A DNA stretch of 41,153 bases from Thermoproteota archaeon (lineage in GTDB: Archaea; Thermoproteota; Thermoprotei_A; Sulfolobales; Ignicoccaceae). Positions within the stretch are counted from its first letter, which is position 1; each line of letters begins with the position of its first letter. Location: contig JAADDE010000024.1 in NCBI GenBank assembly GCA_013154085.1, forward strand, positions 1 through 41,153, read 5' to 3'. The position numbers and the translations under genes are program-made. Below, one piece after another: positions 31,125 to 39,508 of this stretch. The notes under the pieces are model-generated. The model was not told where the DNA came from, did not search any database, and saw only the letters and a program-made list of their open reading frames with translations.

Positions 31125-32282
31125 TCACTTCAGCGCGTCTATCCAGCCGAGGTAAAATGCCAGCTTCATAAACTTTATCATAGGGCTCTGCTGAGAGGCA
31201 TACATCTTCTGCGCCGGCTTCTCGTGGTCTATGTCGAAGGTCACCAGCATTCCGGTGGGGCCGAAGTCCGCCACGGCCATTATCTCGTCGGGGAACGTAA
31301 CAGTGGCCCTCACTCCCACGAGGTCGGAGATCAGCGCGTCGGCTGCCGCGATAGCGGCAGCGTGTACGAAGATGCCGGCTATGGGGAAGTTCACACACGG
31401 CATCGCTGCGTCAGTGGGAATGAAGATGTTGGAGTACTTGGGGTGCCGGAACTCAGGGAAGGTGGTTACCAGCACCTTCTTGTTGTTCGGACATATGAAC
31501 TCCGGGTGGCCCTCTACGAACTTCGGAGGCCTTACCGGAGGCACGTAGATCAGCAGGCTGTAGTCCAGAGTTTCGCCGTCCTTGAACACTATCTGCTTCT
31601 CCTTAACCTCCTTGACCTCCTTGCCGGCCTTGTACACTATGCCCATCTTCCTGTGGAGCTTGCGGAACTGCCTGTACACGTCCTTGAACATCTGCTTCAT
31701 CTGCTTCTCGTCGAACGACGTTACCAAATACACCTCTGCCTTAGGATCCTTGCGGCGCGCGAAGTAGAGCAATCTGCCGACCATCTCGAAGGGGTAGCAG
31801 CCGCAGCGGAACGGCAGCTCCGGCACTAGCATTACTACCCTGCCGCCCTTGTACTGCTTGAGGGCCTCCCTCATCTTCTTGGCTCCTTCTAGGGTGTAGT
31901 TGTGGTAGCCGTAGCGCTCGAGGCCCGGCACCACCTCGGGCGCGTAGCGCACTCCGGAGCCTATGAAGAGGTAGTCGTACTCGAGGCTCTTCCCTCCCTT
32001 GGTCTTGACCACCTGCTTCTGGGGATCGATGTCGACTACCTCATCTATCACTAGGTCGGTTCCGTACCTCTTTGCGATGTTTGCTACGGGAGCCTTGAGC
32101 TGATCCTCTGTCACCTCGCCGAGGGCGAAGTCGGCGAAGAGGGGGGGCATGTAGTGCCACTCATCCTTGTTGATTATAGTCAGCTTGATCTTGTCCTGAA
32201 GCTCTGGGGGTCCCTCCCTCAACCTCTTGACTGCAACCAGCGTGGAGACTCCTCCTCCTATGAAGAGTACTCGCGCTGTCAA
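31125..32282 (-). CDS. Sulfide:quinone oxidoreductase-like flavoprotein
   Basis: 385 residues. FAD site VLFIGGGVSTLVAVKRL at the N-terminus; SQR-family core with LFIGSGVRYAPEVVPG, PFRCGCYPFE (C160, C162) and the C-terminal site TDAAMPCVNFPIAG (C296), which would be the redox cysteines; a hydrophobic C-terminal helix (KFMKLAFYLGWIDAL) fits monotopic membrane binding near quinone. It transfers electrons from sulfide (or the reverse, toward polysulfide) to the quinone pool. Cysteine spacing differs from canonical SQR, so the exact subtype is uncertain. TTG start. First gene of a three-gene unit with DUF1641 and CoADR-like enzyme. Confidence 0.8.
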   Translation of the reverse strand: MTARVLFIGGGVSTLVAVKRLREGPPELQDKIKLTIINKDEWHYMPPLFADFALGEVTEDQLKAPVANIAKRYGTDLVIDEVVDIDPQKQVVKTKGGKSLEYDYLFIGSGVRYAPEVVPGLERYGYHNYTLEGAKKMREALKQYKGGRVVMLVPELPFRCGCYPFEMVGRLLYFARRKDPKAEVYLVTSFDEKQMKQMFKDVYRQFRKLHRKMGIVYKAGKEVKEVKEKQIVFKDGETLDYSLLIYVPPVRPPKFVEGHPEFICPNNKKVLVTTFPEFRHPKYSNIFIPTDAAMPCVNFPIAGIFVHAAAIAAADALISDLVGVRATVTFPDEIMAVADFGPTGMLVTFDIDHEKPAQKMYASQQSPMIKFMKLAFYLGWIDALK

Positions 32283-32371
32283 AGCCCGTTCTCCAGAAGA
32301 GTGGAAGGGAGTTACTAAATCTGTGTTTCTTTACTAACTAGATCGTAATGTTTAACCGGTCAGCAGAAATC

Positions 32372-34588
32372 TTAGCTTTCCTCATGACTCGCCACGTAGA
32401 GCTGGCCGAGCGCTATGCCCCCGTCCCCCGGAGGGACCTTCTCTGGGAGGTGCGCCTTCACCGCGCTCCTGACGCCCCTCATGAACGGCTCGTTGACGGC
32501 CGCTCCCCCAGAGGCCACTACTGGCAAGCCCAGCTCTGAAGCAACTTCACCCATGTTCAGCCCCAAGTTGAACTGGATGGTATACGCGACGTCTTTCTTA
32601 GGCAGTCCTTTCCTCAGAGCGCCCAGCGCCCACCGGAGCAGTCGCGTGGTCCTTATCACGCACTCCCCGCTCTTGTCTACCAAGTCCAGCACCTCCAGAA
32701 CCTTGCCCCCGAAGGATTTGGCCTCGAGGAGCATCGCCGGCTCGCCCTCGTAGCTCCTCTCCCAAGCGGCTCCGAGCAGAACCGCGAAGGCGTCGAGCGT
32801 CCTTCCGAGGGAGGAGGTCAGTATAGAGTTCGTGAGCTGCCTCTTGGCGACCTCGAACTCCGCCTCCCCTCGGGGCAGATACTTGCTCAAGTGCTTCCAC
32901 TCGTCCGGGTCCTCACCGGCCTTCCAGAGCAGGCCCAGCAGCGCCCTAGCTGGGTAGCGCACCGCTCGGTCCCCTCCGGGGAGAGGGAAGTACTCCAAGT
33001 GGCAGACCCTCTCGAACTCGGCCCCCCTCACAAGCAAGACCTCGCCTCCCCACGAATTGCCGTCGAGGCCGTAGCCGGTGCCGTCCACGACTATTCCGAC
33101 CGCTTCGTCCAGCCCCCTCTCCGCCATGACCGCAGCGGCGTGGGCGTGGTGGTGCTGGACCTCCAAGAGCTCGGCTTCGAACTCCTCGGCTAAGCGCACG
33201 GCCAAAGCCTTCGAGGAGTAGCGGGGGTGGAGGTCCGCGACCACCAGCGAAGGCTTCATCGAGTATTCCTTCATGAACCACCTAAGCTCCGTCTCTAAGA
33301 AGTCCAGCACCTCCAAATCGTCGGTGTCGCCTATATACTGGGTCATAACTACCTTGTTGTCGAAAGAGACTGCGCCGGCGTTCTGCAACTCCGCGCCGAC
33401 TGCTACGGCCTCCGGGAGATGCCTCTTGAGCTCGATCCAGCGGGGGGCGAAGCCCCTCGACCGCCTCAAGAACACCCTCGTGCCGGCGGTGTACCTAACT
33501 ACGCTGTCGTCAACTCTGTGCACTATTTCTCTATCGTGATCGAGCACGAAGTCCGCCACCCCCATTTGCAGCACGCACTCCTTCGTGATGCACGTAGGCT
33601 TGCCCGTCGGGTTGGCAGAAGTCATGACTGAGAACTTGTCGTCCGTGGCATCTAGCAACAAGTAGTGCAGCGGAGTGTAGGCCCTCATGACGCCTATGAG
33701 CTCGTGGCCCGGCGCCACCAGCTCGCTGAGGGGCGAGGGCTTCCTCTTTGGGTAGAGGACTATCGGGGCCTCTGGGGACTCAAAGGCCTCTCTGTCGCTA
33801 ACCACTGCTATTTCGTTCGCTACCTCGTAGTTCAGCGCCATCAGCGCAAAGGGCTTCCTGGGCCTCGACTTCCTCCTCCTCAGCTCGGCCAGCGCCCGGT
33901 CGTCGGTGGCCTTAACCGCTAAGTGGTAGCCTCCCATTCCCTTTACAGCCACTATGAAGCCCTCGCTGACCAGCTTCGCCGCCTCGGCTATCGGATCCCT
34001 CACCAGAAGGGTCTTTCCGTCGGAGTCGAGGAGCCTCACGCCGGGGCCGCACTTGGGGCAAGAATGGCCTTGGGCGTGGTAGCGCCGGTCCCACGGGTCC
34101 CGGTACTCCCTCTCGCACTCGGCGCAGAAGGGAAAGGAGGCCATAGAGGTGTTCGCCCTATCGTATGGAAGCGAGTAGAGCATGGAGAACCGCGGGCCGC
34201 ACTTAGAGCACGAATTGAGGGCGTAGCGGAAGCGCCGGGAGAACGGGTCCCTCACCTCCCTCAAGCATTCGTCGCAGACGCCCAAGTCCGGCGGTATCTG
34301 GGACCGCGCTCTGACCGAGGGCTCGCTCTTTCGTATTTCGAACTTCGAGTAGCCCTTGGGCTCTGCCCGGGAAAGGTACAGCTCTTCAACCCTTATCGGA
34401 GGGGGCAGCTCGCGCAGCCTATGGACGAACTCCTCGACCAGCTCTCCCTCAGCCCATATCTCAACCGCTCCGCCGGCTACGTTCTTCACGTAGCCTTTAA
34501 TGTCTAAGGAGCGCGCGAGTCTGGCCACGTCGGGCCGGAAGCCCACTCCCTGCACTAATCCCTTCACGATTATGCGTACTGCCTTCAC
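32372..34588 (-). CDS. hypF: Hydrogenase maturation carbamoyltransferase HypF
   Basis: 738 residues, full length. Order: acylphosphatase domain (about 1-90, VKGLVQGVGFRPDVARLA), two zinc fingers (CDECLREV with CSKCGP; CAECEREY with CPKCGP), YrdC-like domain (about 195-370, KGMGGYHLAVKATDD, SVMTSANPTGKPT), and a Kae1-like ATPase/carbamoyl-transfer domain (VQHHHAHAAA, VVDGTGYGLDGNSWGGE). With HypE it makes the cyanide ligands of [NiFe] hydrogenase from carbamoyl phosphate. ATG start. No other hyp or hydrogenase gene is in the window; it supports hydrogen-based energy metabolism. Confidence 0.95.
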   Translation of the reverse strand: MKAVRIIVKGLVQGVGFRPDVARLARSLDIKGYVKNVAGGAVEIWAEGELVEEFVHRLRELPPPIRVEELYLSRAEPKGYSKFEIRKSEPSVRARSQIPPDLGVCDECLREVRDPFSRRFRYALNSCSKCGPRFSMLYSLPYDRANTSMASFPFCAECEREYRDPWDRRYHAQGHSCPKCGPGVRLLDSDGKTLLVRDPIAEAAKLVSEGFIVAVKGMGGYHLAVKATDDRALAELRRRKSRPRKPFALMALNYEVANEIAVVSDREAFESPEAPIVLYPKRKPSPLSELVAPGHELIGVMRAYTPLHYLLLDATDDKFSVMTSANPTGKPTCITKECVLQMGVADFVLDHDREIVHRVDDSVVRYTAGTRVFLRRSRGFAPRWIELKRHLPEAVAVGAELQNAGAVSFDNKVVMTQYIGDTDDLEVLDFLETELRWFMKEYSMKPSLVVADLHPRYSSKALAVRLAEEFEAELLEVQHHHAHAAAVMAERGLDEAVGIVVDGTGYGLDGNSWGGEVLLVRGAEFERVCHLEYFPLPGGDRAVRYPARALLGLLWKAGEDPDEWKHLSKYLPRGEAEFEVAKRQLTNSILTSSLGRTLDAFAVLLGAAWERSYEGEPAMLLEAKSFGGKVLEVLDLVDKSGECVIRTTRLLRWALGALRKGLPKKDVAYTIQFNLGLNMGEVASELGLPVVASGGAAVNEPFMRGVRSAVKAHLPEKVPPGDGGIALGQLYVASHEES

Positions 34589-34628
34589 TAATTGGTCCCA
34601 AGTAGGAAGAAGGGGCGGGCTGAAAAGG

Positions 34629-35624
34629 CTACTCGAGCCCGGTTATCTTAGCATACATTTCGGCCGCGCTGGGAACCTCCACGCCGACCGAGGAGAAGAA
34701 CCTCCTTATCTGCTGTATATCATGCATCAAGAACTCCAGCGCGTACGGGTGGTTTATCGGCACTGCTTGGCTGACGTCTATAATTACCGGTTCGTCGTTC
34801 CAGTACATTATGTTGTATTCGTTCAAGTCTGCGTGCACTAACCTAGCCTTCTGGTACATCTTAATCATATAGTCGTAAACGGTGTTGAATATTCTGGTCC
34901 ACTCCTCGACGTCCAGCTGGTTCACGGGCTTGGCCAGCTCCACCAACAGCGGGGCCCTCTTGCAGTTCTCCCCGATAAACTCCATAACCAAGACGTTCTT
35001 GTAAACAGCTATTGGCTTCGGAACCCTTATGCCTGCTTGCTCCATCCTCTTCAAGTTCCTGAACTCCTTGCGGGCCCACGCGTAGATTAGGTGCCTAAGG
35101 CCGCGGTTGGCTATCTGCTCGAAGCGCGGATCGCCCAAGATGTACTTCCTTATGCTCTTCCTGAACTCGGCTGTAGTTGTTAGGTATATCTTCACCGCTA
35201 TGTCGTCGCCCTTGGGGCTCTTGCCGCAGTACACCCTCGCCTCCTTCCCGGCGGATATTACGCCCTTCAGCTCGCCGATGACCCCTCTCCTTATGAGCTC
35301 ATACACGGCCAGCTGAGTGGACATGTCGAATACTTCTTCGACGGTCTCAAAGAGGTCCTTATCCTTCCACCTCTTCAAGTACTTCCTTCTCTGGATTAGC
35401 TCCTTGGGAATGGGCTCCTTGACCTCCTCTTCGACCTCCGGCTCCTCTTCTAGGAGCTCCTCTTCCTCCTCTTCTTCTTTGATTTCCTCCTCGCTCGGCT
35501 TTACTACCTCAGTCTCTGTCTTTTTCATAACTTCCTCGACCTTCTCGGCTTTCTTAATTTCTTCCTTCTTCTCTTCCTTGCGCTCCTCGGGTACGTAGAT
35601 GTCCCTCTCACTCACCCTCCTCAC
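34629..35624 (-). CDS. rio1: RIO1-type protein kinase
   Basis: 331 residues. RIO catalytic domain from about 115: P-loop ISAGKEARVY, lysine in DIAVKIY, the flexible loop, VLVMEFIGE hinge, catalytic LVHADLNEYNIMYW and metal site VIIDVSQAV. RIO1 acts as ATPase/kinase in late small-subunit maturation. The first 75 residues are an unusually acidic Glu-rich low-complexity tail with lysines, longer than usual in archaea. GTG 35624 overlaps aIF1A by 17 bp; GTG 35615 (MSERDIYV), right after GAGGAGG, is an equal alternative. Clustered with aIF1A and rps6e. Confidence 0.92.
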   Translation of the reverse strand: MRRVSERDIYVPEERKEEKKEEIKKAEKVEEVMKKTETEVVKPSEEEIKEEEEEEELLEEEPEVEEEVKEPIPKELIQRRKYLKRWKDKDLFETVEEVFDMSTQLAVYELIRRGVIGELKGVISAGKEARVYCGKSPKGDDIAVKIYLTTTAEFRKSIRKYILGDPRFEQIANRGLRHLIYAWARKEFRNLKRMEQAGIRVPKPIAVYKNVLVMEFIGENCKRAPLLVELAKPVNQLDVEEWTRIFNTVYDYMIKMYQKARLVHADLNEYNIMYWNDEPVIIDVSQAVPINHPYALEFLMHDIQQIRRFFSSVGVEVPSAAEMYAKITGLE

Positions 35625-36045
35625 CCCTTTCCGCCTCTTCGCCGGCCTCCTCTGCCTCCTCCATTGCCATCTGCTCGGCCGTAAGCGCTATCTCCTCCTC
35701 AGTTATGCCGGCCAGCTCGGCAATCTCTTTGGGAAGGAGGCCCTTAACTATGAGCCTCTTCAGCTCGTCGCGGGAGTAGCGGTAGGTTATGTCGGCCTTC
35801 TTAGGCTGGAAGTCCCAGACAGCGGCGATGACGATATCGCCTTCTCTTATCCACACTCTCCTCCTCATCTTGCCCGGTATCCTGCCGTCCCTCAGAAGCT
35901 CCGGGTTGTCGAGGCACCTAATGAGCGCGTGGTCCGCTCCAACAATCCTTTCCACCACACAGAGGACCTCTCCCTCGCCCGGAAGGACGGGCTCCTTGCT
36001 CTTCTCAGCACGACCGCCCTTCTTCTTCCTCTTCTTCTTCGCCAA
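35608..36045 (-). CDS. Translation initiation factor aIF1A
   Basis: 145 residues. Basic start KKKRKKKGG, then the OB fold with GEGEVLCVVERIVGADHALIRCLD, GRIPGKMRRRVWIREGDIV and the following WDFQPKKADI strand, then a helix and a very acidic C-terminal tail (EEAEEAGEEAERGEEGE). It binds the A site of the small subunit and helps start-site selection. TTG start at 36045. The tail is coded in the region that overlaps rio1. Confidence 0.94.
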   Translation of the reverse strand: MAKKKRKKKGGRAEKSKEPVLPGEGEVLCVVERIVGADHALIRCLDNPELLRDGRIPGKMRRRVWIREGDIVIAAVWDFQPKKADITYRYSRDELKRLIVKGLLPKEIAELAGITEEEIALTAEQMAMEEAEEAGEEAERGEEGE

Positions 36046-36093
36046 CGTGACACCGTGACGAGAAAAACGGGTAAGATTAAATGTGCCTGGGCC

Positions 36094-36777
36094 TCATTGG
36101 CTCAGCTTGACCAGCTTGGTGTTGATTTGAACTATGTCCTCACTTATAGTGTTGCCCCTAACGGTCTTCCTCCTCCTCTCTCCCTTTTCGCGGGGGTGGA
36201 AGCCCGGCGGGCCGCTCAGCAGCGCCCTCTTCTTCACAGGGCCCGGTATGTCGGGCCTCATGGGGAAGCCGCTCTCGTCGCTTCCTCCCCTTATCTCCAG
36301 CCACAAGCCCTTCATCGTCTCTATTTGAAGAACTGCCGCCGGCACCTTGTCCTTTATCTTCTTGCCCAAGAACTTTCTAGCGTTGTCTCCCTCAACTGTC
36401 AGCTGAAAGGCCTTGGTGCGGAACACGTCGGCCTCGAACTCCTCTGCGTTGAACACGCTACTGAGCAGGTCTTTGTTCACCCACACCTCGTTCTCCGGCA
36501 CGCTCTCGTCGGGCTCCACGAACACGTGGAGGGTCAGCTTCTTTACTTGGTCTCCCTCCTTCACCTTTCTGCGGATGGTTATGATGCGGTAGGCCGCCTT
36601 GACCGCCTCCAGCAGCCTCGGGTTGGCCCGGGCCACCGGGAGGCGGACCCTTCGGTCGAGCTCCGCCTCCTTATCGAACGGCAGATCTTCCTTCCCCACT
36701 ACCTTTACTTGCTTTCCCCTGGGCTTGGGCTCGGCCTCGGGGTCGTTCACGACTACCTTGAACTCCAACTTGGCCAC
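36094..36777 (-). CDS. rps6e: 30S ribosomal protein S6e
   Basis: 227 residues. The N-terminal FKVVVNDPEAEPK strand, an internal domain of the long type found in crenarchaea (about 40-115), and the highly conserved end GGSDESGFPMRPDIPGPV...RRRKTVRGNTISEDIVQIN. It is longer than euryarchaeal S6e (about 125-135) because of the internal part. GTG start 9 bases after the predicted transcript start; GTTTAAAC (36809-36816) is its TATA-like box. Followed by aIF1A after 48 bp. Confidence 0.95.
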   Translation of the reverse strand: MAKLEFKVVVNDPEAEPKPRGKQVKVVGKEDLPFDKEAELDRRVRLPVARANPRLLEAVKAAYRIITIRRKVKEGDQVKKLTLHVFVEPDESVPENEVWVNKDLLSSVFNAEEFEADVFRTKAFQLTVEGDNARKFLGKKIKDKVPAAVLQIETMKGLWLEIRGGSDESGFPMRPDIPGPVKKRALLSGPPGFHPREKGERRRKTVRGNTISEDIVQINTKLVKLSQ

Positions 36778-36808
36778 GGAATCACCGGGGCTCGGGTCGC
36801 GGAGCCGC

Positions 36809-36816
36809 GTTTAAAC
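36809..36816 (-). promoter_or_regulatory. TATA-like box of rps6e
   Basis: Palindromic GTTTAAAC, centre about 35 bp before the GTG start, predicting a leader of about nine bases for the rps6e-aIF1A-rio1 set. Confidence 0.45.
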
Positions 36817-36923
36817 CCTGCGCGTCGGGGAAGGAGCCGCTCGGGAAGCGCTGGGGGCTTTGTACCGCTTGATTAGGTTTTGGCTTACATCCCCCTGAGC
36901 TTCCGGGCAGGCGGGCCTCTTTT

Positions 36924-38438
36924 GTGAGGCCTCCTCCGCGCGCGCCGGATGAAATCGTGAGGCGTCTCGGAGTTCTGCTACTCCTAGCGGCGGCCGCGCT
37001 GGCGCTCTATGTGGCGAGCTTCAGCGAGGACGAGTACCGCCGCGTCGAGATAAAGGTCGTTGACCACACAAAGGACTTCCTCGAAGAAGGCATAACTGCG
37101 TACGAGGGCGCGAAGACGTGCTACAAGTGCCACGAGCAGGCCACTCTAGACTTCTTCCATTCCTATCACTACCAGATGGTGGCGAGGCAGTACGACGTAG
37201 TCAACGCGCCGTGGGTTCCCTACGGAGGCAAGGTAGCCATGAACGACTTCTGCGGGGCGATATTCTACAACGGCAAGCCCATCAACTTCATAGGCTTCGC
37301 CAAGCTGACAAACCCGCCTCCGGGCTACGAGCACTTGAGGGGCAAGCCGGTGGCGTTCGGCTGTGCGGCGTGCCACGGCATCGGCCTGGGGGAGGTGCCC
37401 CAGACGCGGCTGACCGACGCACAGCTCAAGAACATGGATTGCTTAGCGTGCCACGTAAGGCCTGAGGTTTACGTCGGGGGAGTGATTGGCTTCAAGAAGG
37501 GAGTAAGGGAAATTTATAAGGATGAAAACGGCAACTGGAGGTACAAGGTAAATCTGGATGTAATGACCATAGCGAAGAACATCATAAACAAGCCCACTAG
37601 GGCCAACTGTCTCGCGTGCCACGCGTACTCCGGCGGCGGTCCGGGCTTCAAGAGGCCCAACATAACTCCCGACCTCTACAACCCCAGCAAGTACTTCGAC
37701 TACCACATGGGAGAGGGTATGCACTGCGTGGACTGCCATACGGGTAAGTACCACCTCTTCCCGGACAGAGCGGCCGACGGCTGGGCCAGGGAGCCGGGAG
37801 AGGTGAAGACGTGCGTGGACTGCCACGGTCCTAGGCCCCATGAGGACGAATACGGCGACGACCTCAACAAACACTCGGAATTTCTGGCCTGCCAGACTTG
37901 TCACATCCCCTACATAGCCCACGGCCAGTACCCGACGGAGCTGTCGAGGGACTGGGGCGGCTCCCGCTTCTCACCCGAGCTGGGCTACTACGAGCCCTTG
38001 GCCCGCTACGGCAAGTACGTGAGGCCCACGTACATGTGGTACAACGGGACGCGGTCGATCTACGTGTACCCCAGCAAGGTCGAGGGAGAGGTAGTCGTCA
38101 CAGTCAAGCCCTTGGGAGGCAGGGGCAACGGCAAGATCTATCCGTTTAAGCTCCACACCTCCCGCGTGCCCTTAAGCGAGGAAGGGATCCCGATACCCAT
38201 TAAGGTTGGGCTCTTCATGGCGACAGGAGACAGCAACAAGGCTATATTGGCGGGAGCGGCGGCGGCCGGCCTCACGTGGAACGGCAAGTGGGTTACCTAC
38301 GTGCGCTACATGCAAGTGGACCACGGGGTTCTGCCGGACGACAGAGCCTTGGGGTGCAAGGAGTGCCACAGCCCCAACACGTTCTTCCCGTGGAAGGAGC
38401 TCGGGTACGACAGAATAATACTCTTGGACGGGCGCTAG
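36924..38438 (+). CDS. Octaheme cytochrome c, membrane-anchored or secreted
   Basis: 504 residues with eight CXXCH heme sites (C at 66, 147, 173, 229, 268, 297, 323 and 478) and many extra histidines for bis-His ligation. An N-terminal hydrophobic helix (about 15-33) without an obvious cleavage site makes an anchor likely, with hemes outside the cytoplasmic membrane. Seven hemes lie in residues 60-330; then a 150-residue heme-free stretch (beta-rich, residues 330-475) precedes the last. Multihaem cytochromes are known from Ignicoccus; possible roles are electron transfer to sulfur, to the outer membrane, or nitrogen-compound reduction. GTG 36924 or 36957 (MRRLGVLL) as start. Confidence 0.9.
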   Translation: MRPPPRAPDEIVRRLGVLLLLAAAALALYVASFSEDEYRRVEIKVVDHTKDFLEEGITAYEGAKTCYKCHEQATLDFFHSYHYQMVARQYDVVNAPWVPYGGKVAMNDFCGAIFYNGKPINFIGFAKLTNPPPGYEHLRGKPVAFGCAACHGIGLGEVPQTRLTDAQLKNMDCLACHVRPEVYVGGVIGFKKGVREIYKDENGNWRYKVNLDVMTIAKNIINKPTRANCLACHAYSGGGPGFKRPNITPDLYNPSKYFDYHMGEGMHCVDCHTGKYHLFPDRAADGWAREPGEVKTCVDCHGPRPHEDEYGDDLNKHSEFLACQTCHIPYIAHGQYPTELSRDWGGSRFSPELGYYEPLARYGKYVRPTYMWYNGTRSIYVYPSKVEGEVVVTVKPLGGRGNGKIYPFKLHTSRVPLSEEGIPIPIKVGLFMATGDSNKAILAGAAAAGLTWNGKWVTYVRYMQVDHGVLPDDRALGCKECHSPNTFFPWKELGYDRIILLDGR

Positions 38439-39472
38439 AGCGGCCAGTACTTTTTCAGCTCAGCCCTAACTTTTTCCAGATAGTACTCCACCTCGTCCTC
38501 CGGTATGCTCTGCTTTACCTCCTTTTCATCGGCGAAGAGCTTCTCCTTTGCCGCCGCGAGCGCGTTCAGTGTGCTTTTGGCCACTACCCAATTGACGTAT
38601 CCTCCCTCAAGAGCTAAGACCACCGGGATCCCGTAGCTCTCCGCTAGGCCCACAAGCGAGCTCACGGCCTCCCACTGGCCGTCTACGGTAACCTCCAGCG
38701 AGGCCAGCGGGTCAAGCCAGTGGGTGTCCCAGCCGGCCGAGACGAGCAAGAACTGCGGCGAGTAGGCCTCCAGCACCGGCAAGACTATTTCATGAATCGC
38801 CGTTATGAAGCCCTCGTCGCCCGTGCCCGGGGGCAACGGGACGTTTACCGTGTAGCCCTCGCCCTTCCCCCTCCCCTTTTGATATGGAAAGCCCTCGAAG
38901 GGGTACAGCGTGCTCGGATCCTGGTGCGTGCTGATGTATAGTACTTCATCAGTATCGTAGAAGATGTACGCTGTCCCGTCGCCCCAGTGGACGTCTATGT
39001 CGACCACGGCGACCCTCAGCCCCCGCCTCCTAAGCGCCTCCGCCGCAATGGCGACGTTGTTGAAGAGGCAGAAGCCCCTCCCCTCCGAGCGCCGCGCGTG
39101 GTGGCCCGGGGGCCTTACGGCGGCAAACGCCAACCAGTGGTCGCCCTCCAGCGCCTTTAGGGACGCGTGGAGCACCGTGCCGGCTGCATAGAGTGCCGGC
39201 TCCCAAGAGGTGGGGCTGGCGTACGTGTCGGGATCCAAATAGCCACCGCCGGACTCTATTATCCTCTTCACGTACTCGACGTACTCCTTGTCGTGGACGA
39301 GGAAAAGGTCTTCCTCGCTGGCCTTTACTGGACTCCTCACCTCTACGTAGTCCGGCAACTTCGTCCTTTTCATAAGGTTGAGCAACGCCTTCAGGCGTTC
39401 GGGGCTCTCCGGGTGGCCTGGAGGGGTCTTATGAAGTAAGAATACGTCGCCTACGTAAAGGACCCTCTCCAT
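38435..39472 (-). CDS. Histone deacetylase/AcuC-family amidohydrolase
   Basis: 345 residues with the arginase-deacetylase fold. Charge-relay His124-His125 in PPGHHARRS, zinc ligands D160 and H162 in DIDVHWGDGT and D249 in SAGWDTHWLD, and a catalytic Tyr in EGGYVNW. Archaeal members may deacetylate proteins such as Alba, polyamines or acetate derivatives; substrate unknown. ATG start, with CTAAAAATCC (about 39503-39512) as possible TATA overlapping the end of the solute-binding-protein gene and a T-run just before. Its stop shares a CTAG with the cytochrome stop. Confidence 0.88.
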   Translation of the reverse strand: MERVLYVGDVFLLHKTPPGHPESPERLKALLNLMKRTKLPDYVEVRSPVKASEEDLFLVHDKEYVEYVKRIIESGGGYLDPDTYASPTSWEPALYAAGTVLHASLKALEGDHWLAFAAVRPPGHHARRSEGRGFCLFNNVAIAAEALRRRGLRVAVVDIDVHWGDGTAYIFYDTDEVLYISTHQDPSTLYPFEGFPYQKGRGKGEGYTVNVPLPPGTGDEGFITAIHEIVLPVLEAYSPQFLLVSAGWDTHWLDPLASLEVTVDGQWEAVSSLVGLAESYGIPVVLALEGGYVNWVVAKSTLNALAAAKEKLFADEKEVKQSIPEDEVEYYLEKVRAELKKYWPL

Positions 39473-39486
39473 AATTTTAATCCCAA

Positions 39487-39492
39487 AAAAGT
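39487..39492 (-). terminator. T-run after solute-binding protein gene
   Basis: Six T on the minus strand, about 17 bp after the solute-binding-protein stop and before the deacetylase start. Likely transcription end of the former. Confidence 0.4.
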
Positions 39493-39508
39493 GCTTTCAT
39501 GTGGATTT

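Noticed and set aside
35599-36876. Open 425-codon plus-strand frame
   Set aside because: It lies entirely antisense to rps6e, aIF1A and the gap between them, and its protein is Leu/His/Arg-rich nonsense; a shadow of GC-rich coding.
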